This document shows positions 47,322 to 55,728 of a DNA stretch of 64,000 bases, in pieces. Source of the stretch: an uncultured Sphingorhabdus sp. (lineage in GTDB: Bacteria; Pseudomonadota; Alphaproteobacteria; Sphingomonadales; Sphingomonadaceae); the NCBI GenBank assembly GCA_937873665.1, contig CALMYW010000518.1, forward strand, positions 1 through 64,000, written 5' to 3'. The notes beneath the pieces are model-generated. The model was not told the DNA's origin. It saw nothing but the letters and a program-made list of their open reading frames with translations, and searched no databases. Both the position numbers and the translations under genes were made by a program. Each line of letters begins with the position of its first letter. Position 1 is the first letter of the stretch.

Positions 47322-47927
47322 ATGCGGATGCGTGTCCTGTCTGTTGGCATGGTGCTGGGGGCAGCAGTGTTCGGGGTGATCGGTCTTGGTCAGGTGGCTA
47401 ACGCCGCGCCGACTGTCACCCAGGTCACGTCGGTGGCCGCAGCGCCGGCCGACCAACTGAGCTGCGTTGACAACATGCTCGGCCAGCAGCAGCGGGCGGC
47501 TATTGCCTCGTTGTTTGCCGCGCAAACTGATGACCCGCAGGAAGCCCGGGAGGCGCCGCAAGGCAGCGCTCAGGCGTCTGAAGACATGACGCGCGTGCTG
47601 ACCGAATGCAGCGGGCGCAATCGCTGGTCTGACGCACAGAAGAACGCCGCGATGCAATACCTCATCAGTCTGGGCAAAGTGAGCCAGATTGCCGTTCGCC
47701 AAGGCCCAGAGTGGGCCGTGGCCATGGAACGCTATGCCCCGTTCGGTGCTCGGATGTTGCCGGCTGAGGGCGAGCCGAGCGATCATGCCCTAGCGATGAT
47801 CGCGGCGGGTGGCCGCGCCAACGGCCTGAAAGTGGACGAGGGTGAGCAATTGACTCCGGTGCTGGACTATCTGATGGCCACACGGGCCCTATCATCCGCC
47901 CGCACGGCCTTTGCCGCTTTGCGTTAG
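47322..47927 (+). CDS. Small exported protein of the giant-protein operon
   Basis: This 201-residue protein begins with a signal peptide (VLSVGMVLGAAVFGVIGLGQVANAA). The rest is mainly helical with two cysteines in the N-terminal part (LSCVDNMLGQQQ and LTECSGRNRW) and no recognised domain. I start it at ATG 47322, where GGAG lies close upstream; 47328 is an alternative. It follows the outer-membrane gene by 17 bases and is surely in the same operon. A periplasmic accessory role is plausible but unproven. Confidence 0.75.
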   Translation: MRMRVLSVGMVLGAAVFGVIGLGQVANAAPTVTQVTSVAAAPADQLSCVDNMLGQQQRAAIASLFAAQTDDPQEAREAPQGSAQASEDMTRVLTECSGRNRWSDAQKNAAMQYLISLGKVSQIAVRQGPEWAVAMERYAPFGARMLPAEGEPSDHALAMIAAGGRANGLKVDEGEQLTPVLDYLMATRALSSARTAFAALR

Positions 47928-48408
47928 AATTTGGCTCTAGTTCGATGCTGCACAGAAGGCGGCTCGGCATGCAGGGGGAGCAACGTAACCAGATGACGCC
48001 TGCAAGAACGGCACCTCTGGCATACGCAAGGTTCGGGCATGAGTTTGTTGATGGCGTTCTTCGCAGGGCTGGCGGTGAGATCGCAGGCGCTGGAAAATCT
48101 GACGCTTGTTGTGCTGGCCGACCGCAATGACCTCGACGATCGGCTTTTCGACACGTTTCCCTTTGCCGTGACCTGATTTGCCAGAACCGGCAACAGGGAG
48201 GCAATCGCGCCAACCCAGAGCGACTGCTCGACAAGGCAACTGGAGGAGTGGCATTCTCAAGCATGCAGAAATTCTCGTCTGAAAAGTGCGCAGAGAGTTT
48301 TCCGGTACTGCCTGACCGGCGCGAAACATTGTCATTGCCGACGACGCGGTTCAGACCGTTCTAGCGCAGGCGGGAACCTGCTGCGAGAAATCGCGGACTG
48401 AACCGTAC
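47928..48408. other. 481-base stretch without a recognisable gene
   Basis: Several short open frames overlap on both strands, but none has a recognisable domain, credible start or consistent coding character. It separates the giant-protein operon from the mobilisation genes and may be the scar of a deleted piece, since traG would normally follow traD here. Confidence 0.4.
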
Positions 48409-48723
48409 TCAGTTGCTTTCCAACTCAAACGCCCGCTTGCCCTTGCGCCTCCACAGCACCAGCGCCTGTTCCCGTTCCTCGCCGCGCAGCTTGGCCGCAA
48501 CGGTAAGGAACGCGCCGTAGAGCGTGGCGCGATCATCATCGGCCAGTTCAACTAGCCCGGCCTTCACAACCAGGCCGCCGAGCTCGATCAGTTGCCGGGT
48601 GCGTTCGCGGCGTTTGACCTGCCATTCGCGCATGTCGGTTCGCGCCTTTCGTGCCTCAAGCCGATGCCGCGCCGCCGTCAAGCGGGAGAGTGCTATCCGG
48701 CTGGTCTTGAGTTCCGTCGCCAC
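48409..48723 (-). CDS. traD: TraD-like conjugal transfer protein
   Basis: This is a 104-residue, strongly basic helical protein. The segment RRERTRQLIELGGLVVKAGL is typical of the small TraD proteins of Ti-type plasmids (not the F-plasmid coupling protein). I use a GTG start at 48723, which overlaps traC by 68 bases. A shorter ATG start at 48633 would give 74 residues and no overlap. It is an accessory factor of the relaxosome. traG, which normally follows, is absent. Confidence 0.7.
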   Translation of the reverse strand: MATELKTSRIALSRLTAARHRLEARKARTDMREWQVKRRERTRQLIELGGLVVKAGLVELADDDRATLYGAFLTVAAKLRGEEREQALVLWRRKGKRAFELESN

Positions 48724-48961
48724 GCTTGCGCGCCTTGCTTTGAAAGAAGGCCGCGCCGCGCTTGCGCCACGCCTCCTTCCTCTGGGCTTCGCTGGTTTCA
48801 GCAATGACCAGCAGCGCACCGGCCAGCGTTTCCGCATCGGTCGCATCGGCCCCGGTGGCGATCACCAGTTCGCCAAGCTGCTGGACGCGGCGTTCCTTCA
48901 GTTGCCTCGCCTTGTCGGCGAGCGCCTTCAGTTCCGAATCAAAGTCACGGGGTTTGCGCAT
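48656..48961 (-). CDS. traC: TraC-like conjugal transfer protein
   Basis: This 101-residue protein starts MRKPRDFDSELKALADKARQ and continues KERRVQQLGELVIATGADA, the pattern of TraC proteins encoded divergently from traA on Ti-type plasmids. It likely binds near oriT. Its start faces the relaxase gene across a 172-base region that contains the oriT-like sequence. The two genes plus traA form a complete-looking mobilisation core without a mating-pair apparatus. Confidence 0.75.
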   Translation of the reverse strand: MRKPRDFDSELKALADKARQLKERRVQQLGELVIATGADATDAETLAGALLVIAETSEAQRKEAWRKRGAAFFQSKARKRGDGTQDQPDSTLPLDGGAASA

Positions 48962-49069
48962 CGAAGTTCTCCATTGAGAGGTGATGCGCAGATGATAATA
49001 TCGATGCTCTCCCAATGCTGTAGAGTCGTCGAGACGGCCTGATACTGCATAGTCCCGAGCAGGATTTTA

Positions 49070-49125
49070 TCATGGGAGGGCGCGCTTATACGTCGTGCCG
49101 ACGTCGCGCTCATGGCGTAGATGGA
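49070..49125. other. oriT-like site of Ti (MOBQ) type
   Basis: The sequence GGCGCGCTTATACGTCG (around 49079-49095) resembles the nic region of Ti/Ri-plasmid oriT as I remember it (GGGCGC..TTATACGTCG). It is followed by a small inverted repeat around CGTCGTGCCGACGTCG. It lies in the intergenic region between the divergent traC and traA genes, where such plasmids have oriT. Confidence 0.6.
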
Positions 49126-49133
49126 TTGTCGTC

Positions 49134-52019
49134 ATGGCGATCTTCCACCTTTCCGTCAAAGTCATCAGCCGGTCGAGCGGGCGCAGCGCTGTGGCCGCAG
49201 CCGCCTATCGCGGGGCCGAACGGCTGCACGACGATCGGCTCGACCGCGACCACGACTTCACCAACAAGGACGGCGTCGTCCATTCCGAAGTGATGCTTCC
49301 CGAAGGCGCGCCGGAGGAATTCGCCGACAGGGAAAAGCTCTGGAATGCAGTCGAGGCCGCCGAGAAGCGCAAGGACGCGCAGCTGTCCCGCGAGGTCGAA
49401 TTCGCCATTCCGCGCGAGCTGACCAGGGAACAGGGCATCGAGCTGGCGCGCGAATTCGCCGAGGCCGAGTTCGTCGAAAAGGGCATGATCGCCGACCTCA
49501 ATGTCCATTGGGATATTGGCGCGGACGGCCAGCCCAAACCCCACGCCCATGTCATGCTCACCATGCGCGAAGTCGGCAAAGACGGGTTCGGCGCAAAGGT
49601 GCGCGAGTGGAACAAGGCCGGACTGGTCGAGCAGTGGCGCGAGCGCTGGGCCGATCACGTCAATCAGCGCCTGGCCGAACTCGATATCGACGCGCGGATC
49701 GATCACCGCAGCCTGGAGGCGCAGGGCATTGCGCTGGAGCCGCAGGACAAGATCGGCCCCGCCGCTTCGCGCATGGGTGTGCGCGGGCTGGAGGCCGAAC
49801 GCATCGAGGAACATCGCGCCGTCGCGCAGCGAAACGGCGAGCGGATCATTGCCAACCCCGCTGTCGCGCTGAATGCGATCACGCACAGCCAGGCAACGTT
49901 CACGCCCCGCGACCTTGCCATGTTCGTGCATCGGCACAGCGACGGGAAAGAGCAGTTCGATTTGGCCATGAGCGCCGTGCGCGGTTCGTCCGACCTGATC
50001 GCACTGGGTAAGGACGGACGCGGCGAAGAGCGGTTCACATCGCGGCAGATGATCGAGACCGAACAGCGGCTTGGCCGCGCATCGGAATTGCTGGCAGAAC
50101 GCGAGCGGCATCAGGTCGAAGATCGTGGCCGGGAAGGCGCGCTGGCGCGCTCTGCGGAGCGCGGGCTGGTGCTATCCGGCGAGCAGCGCGCGGCGTTCGA
50201 GCATGTGACCGACGGGCGAGGCCTCAGCGTCGTTGTCGGCTATGCCGGGACCGGCAAGAGTGCGATGCTGGGCGTTGCGCGCGAGGCCTGGGAGAGCGCG
50301 GGCTATACCGTTCGCGGTGCGGCGCTGTCCGGCATTGCCGCCGAGGGTCTGGAGCACGGTTCCGGCATTGCCTCGCGCACCATCGCCAGCCTTGAATATC
50401 AGTGGGGTCAGGGCTGCGAAATGCTCACCTCGCGCGACGTGCTGGTGATCGACGAAGCGGGCATGGTCGGCACGCGCCAGATGGAGCGCGTTCTCTCCCA
50501 TGCCGCCGATGCAGGCGCGAAAGTTGTCCTGGTTGGCGACCCGCAGCAGCTCCAGGCCATCGAAGCCGGAGCCGCCTTCCGAGCGATCCACGAACGGCAC
50601 GGCGGTGTCGAAATCAGCGAAGTGCGCCGCCAGCATAATGGCTGGCAGCAGGAGGCCACGCGGCATCTCGCTACCGGGCGCACCGGCCTTGCCATTCATG
50701 CCTATGGCGAACGCGGCATGGTCCATGTTACCGAGACGCGGGAGGCAGCGCGCGGCGAACTGATCGAGCGCTGGGATCGCGACCGACAGGCCAGCCCCGG
50801 CGATACGCGGATCATTCTCACTCACACCAATGACGAGGTGCGCGAACTCAATGACGCGGCGCGCGGAAAGCTGCGCGCCAGTGGTGAGCTGGGCAATGAC
50901 GTGGCCATCCGCGCGGAGCGTGGCGACCGCCAGTTCGCCAGCGGCGACCGCATCATGTTCCTGCGCAATGAGCGGGGCCTGGGCGTCAAGAATGGCACAC
51001 TGGGCACCGTCGAGCAGGTGACGCCGCAACGCATGGCCGTGCGCACCGACGATGGCCGCAACGTGGCATTCGATACCAAGGATTATGCGCACATCGATCA
51101 TGGCTATGCCGCCACGATCCATAAGGCGCAGGGCATGACGGTGGACCGGGCACACGTGCTGGCGACGCCAGGCATGGACAGCCACGGCGCCTATGTCGCG
51201 CTTTCGCGCCATCGTGATGGCGTAGCCCTGCATTATGGCCGCAATGACTTCGCCGCTCAGTCAAAGCTGGTCCGCACACTGAGCCGCGAGCGCGGCAAAG
51301 ACATGGCCAGCGACTACAAGCCCGAGCAGCAATTTGCCGAACGTCTTGGCATCACCTTCCGCGAGCGGATTGTCGAAATCGCACGGCAGTTGCCGGAGCG
51401 AGCAAAGTCGATCTTCGCCGGTTTCCGCCCGCAGGCTAACCGGCTCGAAGCTCTGCCCACCGATCAGGCTGGCCTGTCCGATCAGCGCCGAGCGGTCGAA
51501 CGCTACGCCCGCGCCGCCACCGATATCAGGCAGATGCGCGAACAGGGATTGCCGGTCCTGCCCCACCAGCGCGACGCACTGGAGAAGGCCGGGAAGGCGC
51601 TCGATGCGATCCGGCCGCATGGCACAGCGGACCTCGCCAGCGCCTTGCAGCGCGAGCCCTCGCTGGCCCGTGAGGCCGCCGATGGTCGCAGCCAGGGCGC
51701 GATCCGCGCCATGCAGCTTGAAGCGGAAATCCGCATCGACCCCGCGCAGCGCGCCGAACGCTTTGTCAGCGACTGGCAGCGGCTCGGGCAGGCACGTCAG
51801 GCCATGCAGCGCGATGGCGACACCAGGGGCGCGCAGAGGCTCACCAACCGCATGACGGACATGGCGAAGAGCCTGGAGCGCGACGCGCAGGTCGAATCCC
51901 TGCTGCGCGGTCGCACCCGCGAACTTGGCATCAAGACAGAACTCGGTCGCGATCTGGCCCGTGACCTGGCCACTTCCATCACGATGGAGCGGAGCCGGTC
52001 AATCGGCATGGGCCTTTAG
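49134..52019 (+). CDS. traA: Ti-type conjugative relaxase/helicase TraA (MOBQ)
   Basis: This 961-residue protein starts at MAIFHLSVKVISRSSGRSAV; the serine/tyrosine-rich MobA/MobL start AAAYRGAERL is typical. The relaxase metal triad is in PKPHAHVMLTMR near residue 140. A RecD-like helicase domain follows: Walker A VVGYAGTGKSAM near residue 370, Walker B VLVIDEAGMVG, GDPQQLQAI, and C-terminal HKAQGMTVDRAHV. It nicks oriT and unwinds the transferred strand. It is shorter at the C-terminus than Ti TraA (about 1,100 residues). With no type IV secretion genes nearby, the island should be mobilizable only with help. Confidence 0.93.
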   Translation: MAIFHLSVKVISRSSGRSAVAAAAYRGAERLHDDRLDRDHDFTNKDGVVHSEVMLPEGAPEEFADREKLWNAVEAAEKRKDAQLSREVEFAIPRELTREQGIELAREFAEAEFVEKGMIADLNVHWDIGADGQPKPHAHVMLTMREVGKDGFGAKVREWNKAGLVEQWRERWADHVNQRLAELDIDARIDHRSLEAQGIALEPQDKIGPAASRMGVRGLEAERIEEHRAVAQRNGERIIANPAVALNAITHSQATFTPRDLAMFVHRHSDGKEQFDLAMSAVRGSSDLIALGKDGRGEERFTSRQMIETEQRLGRASELLAERERHQVEDRGREGALARSAERGLVLSGEQRAAFEHVTDGRGLSVVVGYAGTGKSAMLGVAREAWESAGYTVRGAALSGIAAEGLEHGSGIASRTIASLEYQWGQGCEMLTSRDVLVIDEAGMVGTRQMERVLSHAADAGAKVVLVGDPQQLQAIEAGAAFRAIHERHGGVEISEVRRQHNGWQQEATRHLATGRTGLAIHAYGERGMVHVTETREAARGELIERWDRDRQASPGDTRIILTHTNDEVRELNDAARGKLRASGELGNDVAIRAERGDRQFASGDRIMFLRNERGLGVKNGTLGTVEQVTPQRMAVRTDDGRNVAFDTKDYAHIDHGYAATIHKAQGMTVDRAHVLATPGMDSHGAYVALSRHRDGVALHYGRNDFAAQSKLVRTLSRERGKDMASDYKPEQQFAERLGITFRERIVEIARQLPERAKSIFAGFRPQANRLEALPTDQAGLSDQRRAVERYARAATDIRQMREQGLPVLPHQRDALEKAGKALDAIRPHGTADLASALQREPSLAREAADGRSQGAIRAMQLEAEIRIDPAQRAERFVSDWQRLGQARQAMQRDGDTRGAQRLTNRMTDMAKSLERDAQVESLLRGRTRELGIKTELGRDLARDLATSITMERSRSIGMGL

Positions 52020-52029
52020 GAGAAGCACG

Positions 52030-52791
52030 ATGGATACCGATGATATGGACCTAAAACTGGACCTTGAGCCGGAGCCTGACCCGCCCGCCCCGGAGGCCGC
52101 AGGCGATCCCGCCGCTGAGGCATTTGCCCGCCTTGAAGGCGAGCTGGCCCTCATGCGCCGGGCCGTTCAGCACCTTGCCGCCGAACGCGCAGACATTGTC
52201 ATTCCCGACTACGGCACGACCCTGACCGACATGGCCAAGCGGATGGGCGCGATCAGCGAGAGCCTGAAGGGCATGGCTGGTCATCCGGCGATGCAGATGA
52301 CGCCTGAAAGCATGGGCAATCGGATCGCGGCCGCAGCAGAAGCGGCACGGCGCACCGATCAGGACCGGATCAGCCAGGCACGGGACGATTTGCACAATGC
52401 AGTCCAGGCGATGCGCAATGTCACCGACCATGCACGCACTGCCGCTGAGCAGCGGCAACAGCTCTACCAGGTCGCTGGCGGAGCCTTGCTGGCGGGCATC
52501 CTGCTATGGTCTTTCATCCCCGGCACCATTGCCCGTGTCATGCCCGAGAGCTGGCACTGGCCGGAGCGTATGGCCGCGCGGCTGGTGGGCGCATCCTCTC
52601 GCTGGGACGCGGGTGCTCGGCTGATGCAAAGCGATAGCCCTGAAGCATGGAATGCACTGGTGCAGGCCGCTGACATCCAGCGAGACAATCGTGATGCCAT
52701 TGACGCTTGCCGGAAGTCCGCTGCAAGCTTGCGACAGCCGGTTCGATGCACCGTCAGGATTCGTGCGGCGCAACAGCCAAAGGGCAGATGA
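52030..52791 (+). CDS. DUF6118-like membrane protein linked to traA
   Basis: This 253-residue protein starts at MDTDDMDLKLDLEPEPDPP, ten bases after the traA stop. It has an acidic proline-rich N-terminus, a predicted coiled region, a single membrane segment (VAGGALLAGILLWSFIP near residue 150) and a C-terminal part with two cysteines. Proteins of this shape commonly follow traA in sphingomonad and rhizobial mobile elements. The function is unknown, perhaps relaxosome-membrane contact. Confidence 0.75.
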   Translation: MDTDDMDLKLDLEPEPDPPAPEAAGDPAAEAFARLEGELALMRRAVQHLAAERADIVIPDYGTTLTDMAKRMGAISESLKGMAGHPAMQMTPESMGNRIAAAAEAARRTDQDRISQARDDLHNAVQAMRNVTDHARTAAEQRQQLYQVAGGALLAGILLWSFIPGTIARVMPESWHWPERMAARLVGASSRWDAGARLMQSDSPEAWNALVQAADIQRDNRDAIDACRKSAASLRQPVRCTVRIRAAQQPKGR

Positions 52792-52858
52792 TGGGATCAG
52801 CCAAGTTGAGTTGGCGTCCCAGCAAGGGCCGACAAGGCTCATTCCAACCCACACAAAA

Positions 52859-52879
52859 TGTGGGAAGCAATGTGGGAGC
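52859..52879. repeat. Putative integrase arm-site repeat, right
   Basis: This matches 19 of 21 bases of the repeat at 27926-27946, in the same orientation, and lies 58 bases inside the right attachment core. The pairing of the two copies supports 27.8-52.9 kb being one element. Confidence 0.6.
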
Positions 52880-52898
52880 GCATTTTTCAGAAAGCCCA

Positions 52899-52928
52899 CT
52901 TTATCGTGTAAAAACAACACGATAAAGA
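52899..52928. terminator. Hairpin next to the tRNA 3' end
   Basis: CTTTATCGTGT and ACACGATAAAG are perfect inverted arms around an 8-base loop, nine bases beyond the CCA end of tRNA-Leu. It could terminate the tRNA transcript (brought in by the island), although no clear U-tract follows. Confidence 0.45.
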
Positions 52929-52936
52929 GGTTGACT

Positions 52937-52952
52937 GGTGCCCAGAAGAGGA
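52937..52952. repeat. Attachment site (att) within the tRNA-Leu 3' end
   Basis: TGGTGCCCAGAAGAGG is the 16-base direct repeat of 27792-27807. It is the 3' end of the intact tRNA gene, the classic target of P4-type integrases. Confidence 0.82.
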
Positions 52953-53022
52953 CTCGAACCTCCACGCCCTTGCGAGCGCCAGCACCTGAAGCTGGTGCGT
53001 CTACCAATTCCGCCATCTGGGC
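52937..53022 (-). tRNA. tRNA-Leu (CAG)
   Basis: The minus strand reads GCCCAGATGGCGGAATTGG at the 5' end and ends TCTGGGCACCA with encoded CCA, giving 86 bases with a long variable arm, as in leucine tRNAs. The acceptor stem GCCCAGA/TCTGGGC pairs fully and the T-loop GTTCGAGTC is present. The anticodon loop TTCAGGT puts CAG at the anticodon. It is the integration target of the island on its 3' side. Confidence 0.97.
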
Positions 53023-53271
53023 ACGGGATGTCCCGGCAACAGCGCCGGACATCGGGTAGGGGCGCTCCTTTAACGGGTCGCCTGCGGATGTCAACGGCTG
53101 CGCGGCCCCGGCGCGCAAAAAATCGGCAAAGGTAAGATGCGGTAAAATTGTGCGCTGGATTAAACCGCTCAATTATGCCAGCTTCTGTTCCGGGTGGATC
53201 GCTGTATCCCCGGCGCGAGAAGCCAAAAGACTGTCGCGCGGGCCTGTATTTCTTTTGAAAGGACAAGGCGC

Positions 53272-53874
53272 ATGAAAAAGTCGACAATATCGTTGCTGAT
53301 CGCCGGTGGCATTGCCGCCGCCACCACCGCCAGCGTTGCACAGACCGACAAGATGGCCCCGATGGGTCGCGGCGAAGCAACCATCTATCGCGATGCAAAT
53401 TTCAGCGGCCCGGCGGTGTTTGTGGGTGAGGCGAAGACTAATCTGGCGCTGCGCTGGTCGGTCAATTCGATCCGCGTCAAATCGGGTACGTGGGAGCTTT
53501 GCTCGCGCACCCGCTATCGCAGCCCGTGCATCACCGTGTCGGCGGACGAACCCAATATCCGTCGTTTCGCCCCGCAGATGATGATGGTGCAGTCGATGCG
53601 TCCGCTGGGCTATGCGCCACCGGTTATCGAGCATCCGGCTGCCGGTACGTCGCTGCGCGGCATGGCGGCAGAGTTCTTCCCTGCCCCCGGCAATTCGAAC
53701 GGACGCCGCGTACTTGCCTGCGGCTACGGCAGCGCGAGCGCAAACTGTGCTGCCGAAACGGCGGATAGCTATTGCAAGTCGATCGGCTGGGCTGGCTCGG
53801 CACGGCAGAGCATGGAAACCGTCAGCGGTCGTGTCTATCTGGCCGACGTGCTTTGCACGCGCACAGGCTACTAA
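53272..53874 (+). CDS. Exported beta/gamma-crystallin-fold protein
   Basis: This 200-residue protein starts MKKSTISLLIAGGIAAATTA with a signal peptide cleaved around ASVAQT; AAGGACAAGG lies before the start. Residues ~35-95 form a beta/gamma-crystallin-like module (ATIYRDANFSGPAV, LRWSVNSIRVKSGTWELCS). The C-terminal part has paired cysteines (LACGYGSASANC, ADSYCKSIGW, DVLCTRTGY). It is probably a calcium-binding or structural periplasmic protein. It is followed five bases later by the META-domain gene. Confidence 0.8.
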   Translation: MKKSTISLLIAGGIAAATTASVAQTDKMAPMGRGEATIYRDANFSGPAVFVGEAKTNLALRWSVNSIRVKSGTWELCSRTRYRSPCITVSADEPNIRRFAPQMMMVQSMRPLGYAPPVIEHPAAGTSLRGMAAEFFPAPGNSNGRRVLACGYGSASANCAAETADSYCKSIGWAGSARQSMETVSGRVYLADVLCTRTGY

Positions 53875-53879
53875 AGCCT

Positions 53880-54542
53880 GTGCGTGCCTTGATCCCCCTC
53901 GGCGGGGTTGCCGTCGCTTCTATCGCGGCGGCGGCCCCCGCACACGCCGCCAGTTCAAACAGCTGGATGCAGGTCGACAAAGCCTCGCAGGCCGCCTGCC
54001 TGAAGGCCGCCAACCTGAACAATGCGGAAACCGGCCCGCCGATCCGCTATTCGGACCGTCTGTTGATCGACGCGCGGGTCGTCACCGGTACTTGGCCGCA
54101 ACCCCATATGAAGGGCGCAAAGGCAAAGATGCTGTGCCTCTATCACCGTCGCAGCAAGCGGGTGGAGGTACAGGAACTGGCCTACCCTATACCCCCTGCC
54201 CCCGCGATCAGCATCAAGGATGTCTGGTGGCAGGCCGATAGCATCGGCGGCAAGCCGGTTGTCAGCGGCAGCGAAGTGACATTGATGCTGGGCAGCGACG
54301 GCAAGGTCGGCGGCAAATCGGGCTGCAACGGCTATGGCGCGAATTACCAGCTGGAAGGCACCGGCCTGAAGGTCTTCCCCCCGATGATCGGCACGATGAT
54401 GGCGTGCGCCCCTGCGCTGATGGATCAGGAGCAAGTCTATCGCGCGCTGCTGGAGAAAGCCGCGACTGCAAAGCTGACTGCTGACGGCAAGCTGGAGGTC
54501 GCATCGGCCAACGGTGCGACAATCCATTATGTCAGGAAATAG
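53880..54542 (+). CDS. META domain (HslJ-like) exported protein
   Basis: This 220-residue protein has a likely GTG start at 53880 giving MRALIPLGGVAVASIAAAAPAHA, a clear signal peptide. Upstream starts overlap the previous gene. The C-terminal ~100 residues are a META domain (VWWQADSIGGKPVVSGSEVTL, KSGCNGYGANYQLEG, MMACAPALMDQEQVYRALL), similar to the heat-shock protein HslJ. The N-terminal part has a C-x(30)-C-like arrangement without a known name. It is probably a periplasmic protein co-transcribed with the crystallin-fold gene. Confidence 0.82.
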   Translation: MRALIPLGGVAVASIAAAAPAHAASSNSWMQVDKASQAACLKAANLNNAETGPPIRYSDRLLIDARVVTGTWPQPHMKGAKAKMLCLYHRRSKRVEVQELAYPIPPAPAISIKDVWWQADSIGGKPVVSGSEVTLMLGSDGKVGGKSGCNGYGANYQLEGTGLKVFPPMIGTMMACAPALMDQEQVYRALLEKAATAKLTADGKLEVASANGATIHYVRK

Positions 54543-54682
54543 GCTGATCGTGCGCCTGTGCGCCCGATTTCAGGATAGGTAAACTCAACCGTCCGGGGCA
54601 TCACGCCACTTGCCTCGGACGCGCCCATCGTGCAAAGCGCCGTCCATATATTCTCCCTATTGTAGAGACTGACGGGCAGGCA

Positions 54683-55603
54683 ATGAGCGATCTCAACGGT
54701 AAATTGGTAACGGTGTTCGGCGGCGGCGGTTTTGTCGGGCGTTATGTGGTGCAGGCGCTGTGCGCGGCGGGGGCCCGGGTGCGGGTTGCGGTGCGCGATA
54801 CGCGAGGGAGCGTGATCGTGAAGCCGCTGGGCAATCTGGGGCAGGTCTCGCTCTGCGCGTGTGACATTACCAAGCCGGCGACGGTCGCCAACGCGTTGGT
54901 CGGGGCCGATATGGCGGTCAATCTGGTGGGCAGTTTCGACAATCTGGATGCGATCCAGCGGGCGGGTGCGGCCAATGTCGCGCATGCGGCGGCGAAAGCG
55001 GGCGTTTCGGCGCTCGTCCATATGTCAGCCATCGGCGCGGATGCGGAAAGCACCGCCGAATATGGGCGCAGCAAGGCGGGCGGAGAGGCGGCGGTGCGCG
55101 CGGCCTTCCCCAATGCCACCATCCTGCGCCCCTCGATCATTTTCGGGCGCGAGGATGCGTTTATCAACCGGTTTGCCGGGCTGATCCGGATGCTGCCCAT
55201 CGTTCCAGTTATCGGTGCCGAAACCAAGTTCCAGCCGGTGTTCGTTGGCGATGTGGCGCGCGCGGTGGTGGCGGCGCTTGGGCGTAGTGGCGGCGAAACG
55301 CTCGAACTGGGCGGGCCGCAGGTCTTCTCGATGCTGCAATTGAACGAATGGATTGCCAAGGCGACCGGCCACAACAAGCTGTTCGTGCCGGTGCCCGATG
55401 CGGCGGCCAAGCTGCTCACCCTCATCCCCGGCGGGCCGATTTCAGGCGATCAACTCAAGATGCTGGCGTATGACAATGTGGTGTCGGGGGCGGACGGGCT
55501 TGCCGCGCTGGGCATCACCGCCACACCGATTGATGCGGTGGCGCATGACTGGATGACGCTCTATCGCAAGCATGGCCGCTTTGGTGACGCGGCGGCGGCT
55601 TGA
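54683..55603 (+). CDS. Complex I NDUFA9-subunit family NAD(P)-binding protein
   Basis: This 306-residue atypical short-chain dehydrogenase has N-terminal Rossmann motif TVFGGGGFVGRYVVQAL, RVRVAVRD and the segment HMSAIGADAESTAEYGRSKAGGE, which carries the usual Y-x-x-x-K variant. In alphaproteobacteria this family is related to the NDUFA9 accessory subunit of complex I. It stands alone in front of uppP, separated by a palindromic repeat. The start MSDLNGKLVTVFG has GACGGGCAGG just upstream. Confidence 0.88.
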   Translation: MSDLNGKLVTVFGGGGFVGRYVVQALCAAGARVRVAVRDTRGSVIVKPLGNLGQVSLCACDITKPATVANALVGADMAVNLVGSFDNLDAIQRAGAANVAHAAAKAGVSALVHMSAIGADAESTAEYGRSKAGGEAAVRAAFPNATILRPSIIFGREDAFINRFAGLIRMLPIVPVIGAETKFQPVFVGDVARAVVAALGRSGGETLELGGPQVFSMLQLNEWIAKATGHNKLFVPVPDAAAKLLTLIPGGPISGDQLKMLAYDNVVSGADGLAALGITATPIDAVAHDWMTLYRKHGRFGDAAAA

Positions 55604-55632
55604 TTGCTGCAATGCTTTTACTTCCAAATTTT

Positions 55633-55718
55633 CGTCACCCCCGCGCAGGCGGGGGCCCATCTCCGGTGGTATAAATTTCACCAGCGGGTGATGGATTCCC
55701 GCCTGCGCGGGAATGACG
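55633..55718. repeat. Pair of inverted REP-like palindromes
   Basis: Two related GC-rich palindromic units face each other: CCCCCGCGCAGGCGGGGG near 55638-55655 and TTCCCGCCTGCGCGGGAA near 55697-55714. They are separated by about 40 bases. Such GTCA-CCCGCGCAGGCGGG units are widespread intergenic repeats in sphingomonads (general knowledge). Confidence 0.75.
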
Positions 55719-55728
55719 AACGAGAGAA

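Noticed and set aside
49110..50111. Minus-strand open frame of 333 codons inside traA
   Set aside because: The relaxase motifs are on the plus strand; the minus frame has no domain.
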